Shown here piece by piece: positions 40,601 to 51,117 of a DNA stretch of 64,000 bases (within the stretch, counting starts at the first letter, position 1; the number at the start of each line of letters is the position of its first letter). The stretch is from positions 10,074,146 to 10,138,145 of the forward strand of contig CM038921.1 of assembly GCA_021904315.1 (NCBI GenBank). The letters are read 5' to 3'. This DNA is from Sphagnum magellanicum. Its lineage: Eukaryota; Streptophyta; Sphagnopsida; Sphagnales; Sphagnaceae. The notes beneath the pieces were generated by a model. The model had not been told where the DNA came from and did no database searches. It saw only the letters and a program-made list of their open reading frames with translations. A program made the position numbers and the translations under genes.

Positions 40601-42639
40601 AACAATAACCCACATTTGGGCTTTAGGTATTTTTTAGTTATTAAAACCAAAAAAAATTGCCTTCCATAACAAAAAATTATGGCATTTTTAAACTTAAGAG
40701 TTATTTCAAATATAATGACCTTATTGGTGAATATATTTTCATGGGAATTTTTGATTTTTGATGCCACATCCTACTTTCAGAACAAGCCTACTCTCACTCT
40801 TGCTTCCTTTTCTTGGACTTTTTGATACAAATAATGGTTTATTGTAAATCAACATAAGTTTTTTTCACATTCACATTTCTTAACCCAAAATAGATTTTGT
40901 CATTTGTAGCCTAAATTTAGACTTGGAGAAACAAGGGTTATGCCACCTCCATGGCCTAGACTTGGTAAAGAGGACATATGCATCATTAGTAGTGATGATG
41001 ACTTCTCACTTACTCCCCATAAAAACAAAGGTAAGCAAGCAGGTGTCACCGAACTCTCCATTTTTAAAAGTAATTCCTATGTACAACATGTTCCCAAGGA
41101 CAAGGCAAAACAAGACTATCGCACCAATCTTTAATTCACAGTCTATTGCAAACTAATCTATTACATTTCCATAAAGAAATCTGATGAATTTAAGTAGAGT
41201 TAAAGTGGAGGCAAGGGCATTAGCCAATGCATAAACATTCACAATTGAGGGTGATTGTGAACCGCCTCCTCCTCCAAAAGAAGTGTTAATGAATGGGTTG
41301 TTTGCATTGTTGTTAGAGACGGACACAATTATGGATAGGACTCTTCAGCAAGATCCCAAAGAATGCATGGCAATCCTTATGAACATGGAAACAATAAGAA
41401 TTTTGCTCAACAATCTTGTTGCTACATTTGGCCAATGGTATTTATATCTTACTGTAAGTTTACATCCACCACCCCTCCATGTTTTTTCAATTCTTGCACC
41501 CAATTTTTTCATTCTCATCTTGTATATGGTTTGTCCATGTGTTAATTAACTTTTGCATCCTACTCTAGGAAATGGAGGTATTGACAAAAGTGGTCAAACA
41601 TAGGTTATTGTGAAAAATTGTTTGGCTACATGGACAACCAATGGGGTTGAAGAGAAGACAATGGAGAGATTTCAAGAAATTAAAGGATTTAAGGACTACT
41701 TTCAATACCTAACATTGAAGAAAGAGTATGAGGCCAAGAAGTAGGTGTTTCATTGACCTTCAAGAAAACGAAAAGATGAATATGTTCTACAACTTCAAGA
41801 TTTTGATGAAAAAGTAAATATCCATGAATATATTGCAATTAAAAAATCCCAAGTTAGATCATTGTTAATGTTCATGTTACATGGAATATTTTAATTTATT
41901 TTTTTGATTCATCCTTAACTATATCAACTAGATAATGTAGGAAAATAATCAAATGATACACATTTTTAATCTTAAAATTTAAATGTTATGAATGCCCTTA
42001 ATATTTAAATTCCTAAACCTTAAAACATTTAAAAACCCTTTTAAATAATTTTTAAAAAAATTATTGGCAATGCACATCATAATAAATTGTTAATTTTTTA
42101 AACCAAAACCAAGGGTTCTTCATAAAAGTGAAAAACTACCCAACATTAGTTCAAACTTCATTTTAAAAATTTGATTCAACCTCTAGTTCTAATTGTAGAT
42201 AATTTTTTGTAATTTGATGGAACATGTTGTCAAGTTCAAAACCTACCGATTCACATGTCCTTAAACTTACAATTTCCAAATTTTCCAAAATAAAATCCAA
42301 AATTAATTCAATTTCAATGTGGGATTCAAGTTCACAAGTTTAAGCGCAATTTAAAAATATCTTGAAATTTCATTGAACATCTGTAAAAAACATGATATTG
42401 AAAGTTATAATCAAATTATCCTTAAAATCATGTTTAATTCAACCTTTTTTTAATGCCCAATTTTCCCTTGTTTGTTTGTTCATGCCCATTTTGATGTTAT
42501 TTACTAAATCTCAAATAATCATGAACAAAGACAAACTTAACATCCAAGATTCACAAAGGGAAGACTCAACACATTTTTTTTTTCAACTAAGGGTTGTCCA
42601 ACTAAATCTATGTTATATGTGGTTTTTAGGTTGTAGTGT
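37641..42639. other. AT-rich intergenic DNA with one exon-like patch
   Basis: Mostly featureless. At 40940-41134 and 41283-41455 there are plus-strand frames in different phases, the second ending at a GTAAGT donor-like site (41453) with an acceptor-like CTCTAG near 41569 and a further charged segment to about 41830. I do not recognise the protein and stops interrupt it, so it is at best a decayed gene or element. No other gene is seen. Confidence 0.4.
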
Positions 42640-42750
42640 TGGGTTGGGTTATAGGCCTAAGGTTTGAGGGCTTAAAATTTGAGACTTTAGGCTTAATGTT
42701 TAAGGTCAAGATTTTAAGGTTGGGGTTTTAGGGTTTAATTCTTATAATTT
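42640..42750. repeat. Degenerate telomere-like patch
   Basis: Repeated TTTAGGG-like and TTTAAGG-like words (for example GGGGTTTTAGGGTTTAATT at about 42723) in one orientation. Confidence 0.5.
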
Positions 42751-44199
42751 TGGGTCATTACACCAAAACCTTGGTTTTATTATTACATCCATGACTACAT
42801 TTGGTTTCAAATACACCACTGATGAACCTTCTTAATCACCCACCTACATATTTATTTATATAACTTACATATTATTAACTAATTATCTTCTTATCAATGT
42901 ACATATTACCAACTTGTTTAGCTTAGCCCAACCTACTTAACCTTATAACTTAACATACCTACTTCAACCTACCTAATGTTCTTATTTTAGCCTACCTAAA
43001 GTATCTAGCTTTAATATATGCATCATTAATTTAATTTTGATAAATAGTAATTAAATTAACGTCAATGATTAGTATTATATATGTAGTTTTGATTATTATT
43101 ATAGTCATTATTTGTAAGATAATATAAGCATGCAATATGGTTCCAATCATTGATTACAAACTATTATAGTCATGTATATGACTATAATCACCTATTGTAA
43201 TGTGCTATAGTTATGTCACAAGAAGGAATCATGGGTTTTGCAACTACACAAATTTACTAGGGTTTTAGTGAAATGAAACAAAAATTGACTAATATGCAAT
43301 TTGTATGGTTTTGGTAAAAAATGACAAATTGATTAGGAAATTTTTATTGAAAGTTGTTTTAGTCATTTTGAATAATCACATTTTTTGACATGGATATTAT
43401 GAAGTTGCAAGGTAATATGATGTGGACATTATGTTTATTTATTTTAGGTCATGGAATCAACAAAATATTTTTTTATTAAAACCCAAAATTCACCAATTTT
43501 TTTTATTTTTTCAAAAAGATAAAATCTTACAATGGGTTCTAGGACATATAACCAAAATACAAAAGGATCTTAACAATTTTATATTTCCATATATGATCTA
43601 TAACCAAAATGTGCCCAAATCTTCTTATGGATTATTTTGAACAACACCAAAAATTTGAAAAAAAAATATTCTTGATGTCATGATAAATATCATCATTTTA
43701 AATTCATTTAAAATTTTATTTTATTTTATTATTGAAATATTTAAACATAAAATTATAACAAAACATACTTTAAAAATTGTTAAATCATGATTAAAAATTA
43801 AAACTTAAAAATTTTAATCTTGATAATTTAAATAAATAAAAATTTTAAGTGTGTATACATATATAATGAAATTTTTTTAGAAAAATTTAATCAATGTTTT
43901 TTGGCATGGATTTATTTTTTCCCTTGTACATTAAGGTTAAAAAATGGGAAAGAAGTTTAGGAATTATTTTCTATGTGACATCATGAACATTTATAATAAT
44001 TTTTTTTCCATGATGCCTAAAACAAACTAACAAATTTTTAAAAATAATTTACATAAATATACAAAAAAATAGTTTACTAAAAGTTTGTAATTTAGAGGTT
44101 TATAGACACCTTAGAGTTTGCATGCATGAACATTTTAACTTAAATATTAACCCATTCAAATTTGACTATGAGATCTACTAAATTTTTACACATCCATTT
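42751..44199. other. AT-rich intergenic DNA
   Basis: No gene or ordered repeat recognised. Confidence 0.5.
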
Positions 44200-44790
44200 C
44201 AAGAAATTGTGATGAATGCAAAATATAACTTATGAATAACTCAACTCATGTGCAAATGTTGATAGTTCAAAAGATGTGAAAAAACTCAATAACACATTCA
44301 AATATAAATGTTAGGCATTAAGTCATGTGTGTTTCAATATATAATAATGTGTGCAATATGCAACATTTAAGTAATGGTTTAATCAATAGGTTCAAAGTGG
44401 ATGATTCAACTCATGTATATTGATAGTTCAATAGATGTGAAAAAAATCACAAAAATATTGAGTATAATTGAGTAGTTGCATGTGTTTTAATATATTGTAA
44501 TAAGTGTAAGATGTAACCTATGAAGAATAGTTTTAACATATTAAAAACAAATGGTTCAATTCATGTACACATGTTGACATTTGAAGAGATGTCAAAAAAG
44601 TCACAAACTCATTCCAATATAAATGTGAGGTTTTAAATTGTTACATGGGTTTTAATAAATTATGGTAAGTGTAAAATGCAACCCATGAACAATGGTTTCA
44701 ACATGTTAAAAATTTATGGTTCAATTCATGTACTATGTTGATAATTGAAAAGATGTAAAAAACATTACTAACCCATTATAGTGCATCATG
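44200..44790. repeat. Satellite-like tandem repeat, four decayed units
   Basis: TCAACTCATG or TCAATTCATG marks each unit at 44241, 44406, 44556 and 44721, giving spacings of 165, 150 and 165 bp. Each unit also has a GATGT.AAAAAA.TCA block and a TAAGTGTAAAATG(C/T)AACCTATGAA block. Units are substantially diverged. Confidence 0.75.
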
Positions 44791-45179
44791 TAAATAAAGT
44801 TAAATGCTACCCCAATTTCCATGTCAATAATTTGAAATTATTAAAAAGTAAAATAAGGTTCAAATTATACTCATGTGTGAACAATGTAGCGAATGTTGCA
44901 ACTATAAACAATATATTAATTAGTGTAACAAGCCATTTGCAAACTTAATATGGCCAAATGTGGTCAAAATGTAATAAAATCAAATGGTCATTATAACGTG
45001 TGAGGATGGAAAATGATAAGATTTTTTCTTGTATATAATAATAAACATGATTACGACTAGTTAACCCATGGAAGGACATGTCATCCATGACTACATGATT
45101 AACTTAATAGGACATATCACAAAATGTCCTAATCATGAATGGTAGGTTTTGGCATAATGGGTTTTAAATTTGAAATTTT

Positions 45180-45470
45180 AATGTACTTTAATTTTTAGGG
45201 TTCATGTTTTAATGATTTTGGGGTTGTGGGGTGTAGGTTTAATTTCTAAGGTTTAATAGGGTTGGTAGGTTTAAATTTTTTGGTTATATGGTTTCAAGGT
45301 TTAACTTTTAAGGTTTATGTTTGGGGCTTTTAAGGTTTCATTGTTTAGGGTTTGGGATTTTTTTGGTTTGATTTTTAGGATTTATGGTTAGGGTTTAAAG
45401 GTAAAGACCATGGTTTAGGACCTTAGGGATGAACGTTACTTAGAAATCGTATTTTAGGGTTGGGCTTTGT
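45180..45470. repeat. Degenerate interstitial telomere-like array
   Basis: About 290 bp dominated by TTTAGGG-related words in one orientation (GGTTTAATAGGG, TTTAGGGTTTGGG, TTAGGGTTTAAAGG), too decayed for a unit count. Confidence 0.55.
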
Positions 45471-46529
45471 GTGTATGTAGAATGATTAAGTTAAAAATCA
45501 ACCCCAAAGGGGCGGATTTAGGTGTAGGTTATCTAGAAAGTAAGTGTCTACAATCTAAACAAAGATTTTCATGGGGACTATCATAACCTAGCCTTAGTTT
45601 CATCATTAAATGATCCATGAAACCTTAAAATGAAATTATGTAACATGTGCATGAAGAGGTCTTGAAAGTGATCATTATTTCACATTTACAATCACAAAAT
45701 TTGTGAAAGCAAAATAGATTCATGACAAAAATTTCAAATGGTTACAAATTAGTATAATAATGTTTTTGTTTTTGTTGTTGGAGGTTGTTGATTTAAAACT
45801 TAATTAATTATTTTGTTGATTGCTAACATTTTCATCAATTCTTTCATGTATGGTTGCTATGTGGTGCTTTAATTCTTTATTATGATCCATTTAATAAAAG
45901 TACAATATTTAGCAACTAGTTAATGACAAAAATGGAACTAACTTGCATAGGTTATTGTTCTAAGCTAGAAGTGCCTACATTTGTAATAGTTTTTTTAGTG
46001 GACAAATAATTGTTACATAATCATCATTTGGTTATGATGTTTTCCTCGGTTTAGTTTGTGTTTTTGAAATATGATCTTTGTAGTTTCAAATAGCCAAAAC
46101 AACAAGCTATTTTAGGGTCAATAGGTTGGTGAATGAACATTTAAGAATTCAAAGGAAGTCAAATCCTCACACATTTTTCCTCTACTTTTGAAGTTGAAAA
46201 CGCAATTGTGGCTTTCTAGCTAGTGCTTCCACAATTGCAAAAATTGTTCAATTTGGTCAAGGAATGTGAAAGATATGGGGTGTTCAATGAAAGGGGCTTT
46301 ACTATTGGATGATGAATGAATTAAAATAGATTAGGATTTTGAGCTTCAGATCTCTCATCATTGCATATTTGCTTTTGGAATAAAAAAAAGTTTTATGAAA
46401 CCTTAGTTGGCCACCCATCAAGTTTTAAATCATTTTATAAGGACTAAAAATGAGGAAGATGCAGGGTTGGAACTAGAGAAGGGTCTAAAGCTATTTTTTC
46501 AAAAAAAAATTGACACAAACTATTAGTCA
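45471..46529. other. AT-rich intergenic DNA
   Basis: No recognised gene. Inverted homology to the region right of 62430 may continue here weakly, but I could not align it with confidence. Confidence 0.4.
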
Positions 46530-47671
46530 TCATTTTCTATGTGTTCTATGTTGATCTTTTGTTTGATTATTTTGCTACAAAAACATATGGAGGGTGCAAA
46601 AAAATTCATGTGCTACCTTTTGTAATATGTTTCGTTCGTGTTCCCATGGTTCCTTGATTGGCATTCACCCATTCTTCATAAACAACTTCAAAATGGTTAT
46701 GAATTTCTTCCTAGTCCTTTGGTGGTTCATAATATGGTGGATTTGGAATTACCAAGCATGTACATGGGTCACCCATCTTATTACAAATTTTTCTCTTTCC
46801 TCCAACTCCATGCTTTCACTACCAAATGAACCTTAAAAATTTGAATGTCAAGAAGTTTGGAATTAGTATCCCTCCTTTTCTAGCACTTGTTGCCTCAAAT
46901 TTGGAGATGCGTGTTTTTTTTTATAGATTTTGGTTGTGAATTTGAAAAATTCTTTGAAGAATCTCCTTACCCAAAGTACCAATCTTAGTCATTGTAGCAC
47001 TTCATTGCTAATACAATTTGAATTTTTTTTGAAACATTTATCTTTGTTAAAATAGTCATGTACCCTTGCAAGTTTATCTTCTATTTATGACGTTTGTGAT
47101 TACACATGCATCGATGTTACAACCTCCATTTCTTCATGTTCACGACATACTTCCGTTGCTGGCACACACATTATTTTTGGATATTTATTCGTTGTTTGAT
47201 CCAATTGCTTCGCAAGATTCTTGTAATCATTCCGTTCACTTTTTCCTTCTCTAACCAAGATCCTATAATAGATTCCATTGTAGACCAAACCTTTACCGAA
47301 ACTATCCCACTTTGATTTAAATCCTTAAAAAAACTTAATCAATCAATAAGATAGATTTAAAAGAAAAACAAGAACATGAAATTTTCTTATAAAAAATATT
47401 TAGTAGATCACAGTAGAAGTTATAATATTATTTTATCATAAAAATATTACAGTAACAAGTACATATATTATAAAACTACAGATCATGCAACAAACCAAAC
47501 ACACATGTGCAAAATACTTCATTCAACATACAATCCATTTTTCTTCACAAATTTAAAATCTTGAAAAAAAATCACATTAAAAAAAAAACAAGTATGAAAT
47601 CAATCGTCAACAAAGCCCATGTCCAAGAATTCAAAATTAAGGAAGAAAATCACTAGGGTAAACCAGTTGGT

Positions 47672-48221
47672 GATCGAACATTTAAGCACTTAGGGCAGGC
47701 TAGATCCAAGGGGAGGGCTTTGTCGTTTCTAGTGTCCAAACAAAACTTGAACCCCTCATGTTGGTGCATCTAGTGCACTAAAAATTGTCAAAAACGAAAT
47801 AGAATTGAGAAAATTATTGCCCCCGAAAGTAGAGGGGGTCAAGAACTAAAAAAACCAAACCACCAAAACGTTACAAAGGCCGATTCCAGAACACCCAAAA
47901 AATTCCTTCCATGTTGCTCTGTTGCTATTCCAGTTCCAAGATGATTTGTAGAATTTCAAGTGATGCTCCTATAGCACTTTAAATCGTTTAAAATGAATAA
48001 GAAATCAGAATGTTATGAGGTTTGAAAGTAGGAGGGGTCAAAATGAAGAAAAAGAAGTTTTGCAATTTGAAAAAATGTATTTCCTTTACTGCTCTTTTTT
48101 GGCTGGTCCTTTGGCTTTGCATTTGAAAGATGATTGGTAAAGCTTGAGAAGGCACTCCTATAACAATTTAAATCACTCAAAATGGAGAAGAATTGAGAAA
48201 GATCTGCCAAAGTGTTCGATC
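47672..48221. mobile_element. Insertion unique to left outer arm, with ~190-bp internal tandem repeats
   Basis: Absent from the homologous right arm. Short inverted ends GATCGAACA (47672-47680) and TGTTCGATC (48213-48221) bound it. Inside, a unit begins near 47763, 47960 and 48152 (GTGATGCTCCTATAGCACTTT-type start, followed by AAAATGAA.AAGAA and a GAAAGTAG.GGGGTCAA block), period about 190-197 bp, with the third unit partial. No protein is encoded. Confidence 0.5.
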
Positions 48222-48378
48222 ATAGGCTGCCTTGGTGATGGGCCAGCATACCCTAACTACTTACTAACTATTCCTCCTTTAACACAATCATACAAGCATG
48301 TATATTGACCATACATTTTTTCAGGTGCTGAATTGATATAGCCCCTATACCCATTCATGCATCATTTATAGGGGTATT

Positions 48379-48381
<3 letters not shown>

Positions 48382-48418
<37 letters not shown>
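48382..48418. repeat. (TA)n microsatellite
   Basis: About 18 TA units just outside the left core arm, in DNA lacking from the right arm. Confidence 0.97.
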
Positions 48419-48420
<2 letters not shown>

Positions 48421-49184
48421 GTAAAATATGAAAACTCTTGTGACGCAATGGTTTTTTCTTTTTCTTTTTCAAATTTTTGATCTAGCTGAGGTAGCAGGCA
48501 TCCATAAGCTGTTGTAGCCAAATTTGGCTTTTACATAAATATGAAAGGAAAACTTTAAAAACATCCTTATACTTTTTGGTTAATAATTGCTTGAAACATG
48601 TATAGAAAGCTGGTGACTTTTGTAGATTGTTTTAATTCAATTTTTCGTGATTTACTTTCAAAAAAATCATTGAATTTTGTGACGCAAAGTCTCAAATTTT
48701 TTTGTTTTACGCGTGTGCAAAATGGTCGGCCCATGTGGTGACGGTCTACCCTGTCTGTCCATGGATTATTGGGCGGGTTCCGTAACCTGTTGTCGCTAGG
48801 ACCCCTGATGACCAGAGATCGGCCCTTGCCGAAGGAAACGCAGGACTGTGTATACGCGTTGTCTGGACTGCAGCCTGTATAGCTGCTGAGTCGTCTACAT
48901 AGATCGCATGCGTGTAATCTACACGTGGTGGACATCTCGTACCCTCGAATCACCATGTAATCAAAGTCAGCCCTTTCTCAGCCTCCGTGCAACCGCCGGC
49001 AAGTAACCGTACTAACGACCATGATCTACGATATTTTGTTTGAGACGGGCTAAACCCCTAAGAAGGCTAGTTTGTAAGAGGATCAAAATTTCAAGTTCAC
49101 CGTTTGATGTGGAGCGGACCTCACTTAAATACTACCCTGTGCATATTTAGGACTACGTCCCACAGTTTGTGCCCCTCCCATTAA

Positions 49185-49590
49185 TTGGCCCAGGCCAAAA
49201 ATGGTGAGAAACAGTTTTGGAAATTAAAGTTGTATGCAGCCAATGACAAGGCTCAGGATGCACTCAGCTTTTTGTATTTTGGGGTGGGAGGGGGGGGGGG
49301 TCCAGGGATTTTTTTTCCTCTTGTTCCCAATGTGTTCCCATCGTATTCACACGAGGCTCCCACCCGGTTCCCAGAGGGCTCCCCAAGTTCCCAATTTGTT
49401 CCCAACAGCACCTCAACTTTATCCCACACAAAGTTGCATTCCCATGTACACAAACTGAAAAGTTGGAGAGCACATTTGATTCTATATCTGGACTTGGGGT
49501 CCGAAGAGATGTTTCTACTGGGGAGTGCCCGATGTTCCAAAAGATTGGTGATGGGTCAATCAACCTGGCCCCTTCCAAAAAGATTTTGCC
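49185..49590 (+). repeat. R1 dispersed repeat, copy b
   Basis: Same block order as the copy at 37230: AAACAGTTTTGGAAATTAAA, repeated GTTCCCA words, AGCACCTCAACTTTATCCCA, then GGGAGTGCCCGATGTTCC and GGGTCAATCAACCTGGCCCC. It ends about 160 bp upstream of the germin TATA box, so the gene's distal promoter is element-derived or element-adjacent. Confidence 0.8.
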
Positions 49591-49749
49591 CTTTGTCTCA
49601 GTATGCCACTATCTCCTACAGCTTCTAGAGCCATCGGTTAGAATGGTCCATCACGGGATTGACAAGGACAGTAGACAATTGATTGAACGTGTACGCACTT
49701 TTCCACCTCCACCTTTGGCATCCCTTGTACGCCACCTTGGCCATCTCAC

Positions 49750-49756
49750 TATAAAT
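49750..49756 (+). promoter_or_regulatory. TATA box of germin-like gene (left copy)
   Basis: TATAAAT at 49750, about 200 bp before the chosen ATG, giving a leader of roughly 170 bp. A CAATTTGCAG acceptor-like site at about 49913-49922 leaves room for a leader intron, which I cannot confirm. Confidence 0.6.
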
Positions 49757-49952
49757 CCAAACTGCACACTCCTCCATTCCAACTGCAGAGCTCACCTGAC
49801 TCTTCTTCTTACACTGCCTTCCTTGCCTATCAGACCCCTTCGTCCTACACTAGTATTGCTGGCTCAATTGTTTTCTGCCTACCTGGGGTCAAGAATATTC
49901 ACTAACTTTGCTCAATTTGCAGCGGTCTCCCCAACAAGCATTCGTCAACGCG

Positions 49953-50639
49953 ATGGCTGGGAGCTTTTTAGCTCATGTTCGTCGTGTCACAGTGGCACTT
50001 TTTGTGTTGCAGCTAGCTCTCCTCCCCATGATGGCCATTGCATCAGATGCGGACCCAGAGCAAGACTTCTGTGTCGCCGATCCCAACAACCCCACCATCG
50101 TTAACGGTCTGGTCTGCAAGAACCCTGCCCTTGTGACCGGCACCGACTTCGCGTCCCCTCTCTTGGCCGCCCCTGGAAACACCAACAACCCCCTTGGAAG
50201 TAACGTCACAGGAGCATTTGCAGGAGCATTCCCGGGCATCAACACTTTGGGGATTTCCATGGCACGCCTGGACTTCGCTAAAGGAGGTCTCGTCCCACCC
50301 CACACACACCCTCGAGCCACTGAGATCATTTTCGTGGTGGAGGGTTCTTTGTTCGTCGGTTTCGTGAGCACCGATGAAAAACTTTATGCAACCACGTTGC
50401 AGCAGGGCGATGTGTTTGTGTTCCCGAGAGGTCTTTTGCACTTCGAGCTCAACGTGTGCGACGGTACTGCAACTGCAATTGCAGCCCTGAACAGCCAGAA
50501 CCCAGGTACGCAAATACAGGCAGTAGCGTTATTCAATTCCAACATCACCGAGGTGGTCTTGGAAAAAGCATTCGGATTGGGTGAAAAGGCAGTCCAAAAG
50601 ATCGAGTACGCAGTCGAAGCTGCTAATAAGAAAGCTTGA
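49953..50639 (+). CDS. Germin-like protein (cupin), left copy
   Basis: Single exon, 228 aa, the usual germin length. ATG 49953 (GCGATGGCT) has a strong plant context and starts a signal peptide (MAGSFLAHVRR, then a hydrophobic stretch to about residue 30); an in-frame TTG 45 bp upstream is not used. Germin box 1 is GGLVPPHTHPRATE (111-124) with His117, His119 and Glu124; box 2 is GDVFVFPRGLLHFELN (152-167) with His163, so all four Mn ligands are present. Cys40 and Cys55 can form the conserved disulfide; N84 (NVT) and N197 (NIT) are glycosylation sites. Germins are secreted hexameric apoplastic proteins; some are oxalate oxidases or superoxide dismutases. Activity cannot be predicted here. An identical protein is encoded on the opposite strand at 59011-59697. 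Confidence 0.96.
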   Translation: MAGSFLAHVRRVTVALFVLQLALLPMMAIASDADPEQDFCVADPNNPTIVNGLVCKNPALVTGTDFASPLLAAPGNTNNPLGSNVTGAFAGAFPGINTLGISMARLDFAKGGLVPPHTHPRATEIIFVVEGSLFVGFVSTDEKLYATTLQQGDVFVFPRGLLHFELNVCDGTATAIAALNSQNPGTQIQAVALFNSNITEVVLEKAFGLGEKAVQKIEYAVEAANKKA

Positions 50640-50706
50640 ATCAAAGGTCATATATATTCATACATACTTTATGTCTATAGATGTTGCATGAGATGAAACC
50701 TTTAAA

Positions 50707-51117
50707 TTATTCTTTAGGGCTGCCTATGGCACAGCAGCAAATTTTGTGCGGGGCATCAGATTCAGTATCCCACTTGACATGAAAGTGGTTGAGTTGGCCG
50801 TCATGCCATTCAATTCCCAATAAAGTTTTATCTTTTGTAATATTTCGTGGATGGTTACAAACCTTGTGTGCTTTGGCCATTAGCGCAACATGGATTGGTG
50901 TTGTGTCCCTGTAGAATGTTCCATGCATACGCGCAATTATGTCCTTTACGCAGGCATGTCCACTCACAAATGAAAGAGTAAATGTATGCTTCACTCCGTT
51001 GGAAGAAAAACATTTCTTATCCTTTTGGTTGCCATACTTGGGTTTCATGTATTGGAAGTTTACTTTTAATTGAGGATGGGGAATTGTTTTGAAATGTGGA
51101 CAAAAAGGTAATAACAT
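50707..51117 (-). CDS. Unidentified 136-aa open frame convergent with germin gene
   Basis: ATG at 51117, stop at 50707, only 67 bp beyond the germin stop on the opposite strand. The C-terminal 77 residues (from IARMHGTFYRDTTPI) lie inside the inverted-duplication arm; the first 59 residues lie outside it. Composition is protein-like (many His, Cys, Lys) and not low complexity, but I recognise no family. In the right arm (58712-58943) only the C-terminal part is present, joined by chance to an unrelated upstream frame. It may be a real exon cut by the duplication, or just an open frame. Confidence 0.3.
   Translation of the reverse strand: MLLPFCPHFKTIPHPQLKVNFQYMKPKYGNQKDKKCFSSNGVKHTFTLSFVSGHACVKDIIARMHGTFYRDTTPIHVALMAKAHKVCNHPRNITKDKTLLGIEWHDGQLNHFHVKWDTESDAPHKICCCAIGSPKE

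Larger units (their letters stand above)
46530..48476 (-). repeat. Outer, diverged arm of the inverted duplication (left)
   Basis: Its reverse complement aligns, in order, with 61174-62430. Matching blocks include 46640-46850 with 62100-62290 (GATGGGTGACCCATGTACAT against GATGGGTGGCCCATGTACAT), 46850-46960 with 61985-62090 (CAACAAGTGCTAGAA), 46975-47100 with 61880-61990 (GATAAATGTTTCAAA), 47100-47290 with 61670-61860, 47290-47640 with 61260-61660, and 48260-48320 with 61180-61245 (GTTAAAGGAGGAATAGTTAG). Identity is about 75-80% by eye. The left arm carries about 0.7 kb of extra DNA. Decayed minus-strand coding fragments are present, for example a 62-codon frame at 47100-47288. Confidence 0.85.
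48477..50938 (+). repeat. Left core arm of near-perfect 2,462-bp inverted duplication
   Basis: Every base at position x pairs with the complement of position 109650-x in 58712-61173. I found three differences and no indels: 48483 T, 49032 T and 49317 C differ from the partner by a transition each. The inner boundary is sharp (homology stops between 50938 and 50939). The arm holds an R1 copy, the germin-like gene with its promoter, and part of an unidentified minus-strand frame. Even an 11-G run is the same length in both arms. Confidence 0.95.

Noticed and set aside
48567-48956. 129-codon minus-strand frame conserved in both arms (60694-61083)
   Set aside because: Conservation only reflects the near-identical arms; composition and lack of resemblance give no support for a gene.
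49908-49952. Upstream extension of the germin frame
   Set aside because: It begins at TTG, not ATG; the ATG at 49953 has a strong context and directly starts a normal signal peptide.
49463-50104. 213-codon plus-strand frame overlapping the germin start (and its mirror at 59546-60187)
   Set aside because: It lies in a different frame across R1, promoter and germin signal peptide, has no family resemblance, and is open because of the GC-richer DNA.
50043-50513. 156- and 132-codon minus-strand frames antisense to germin (and mirrors at 59137-59677)
   Set aside because: They are antisense shadows of the germin coding region.
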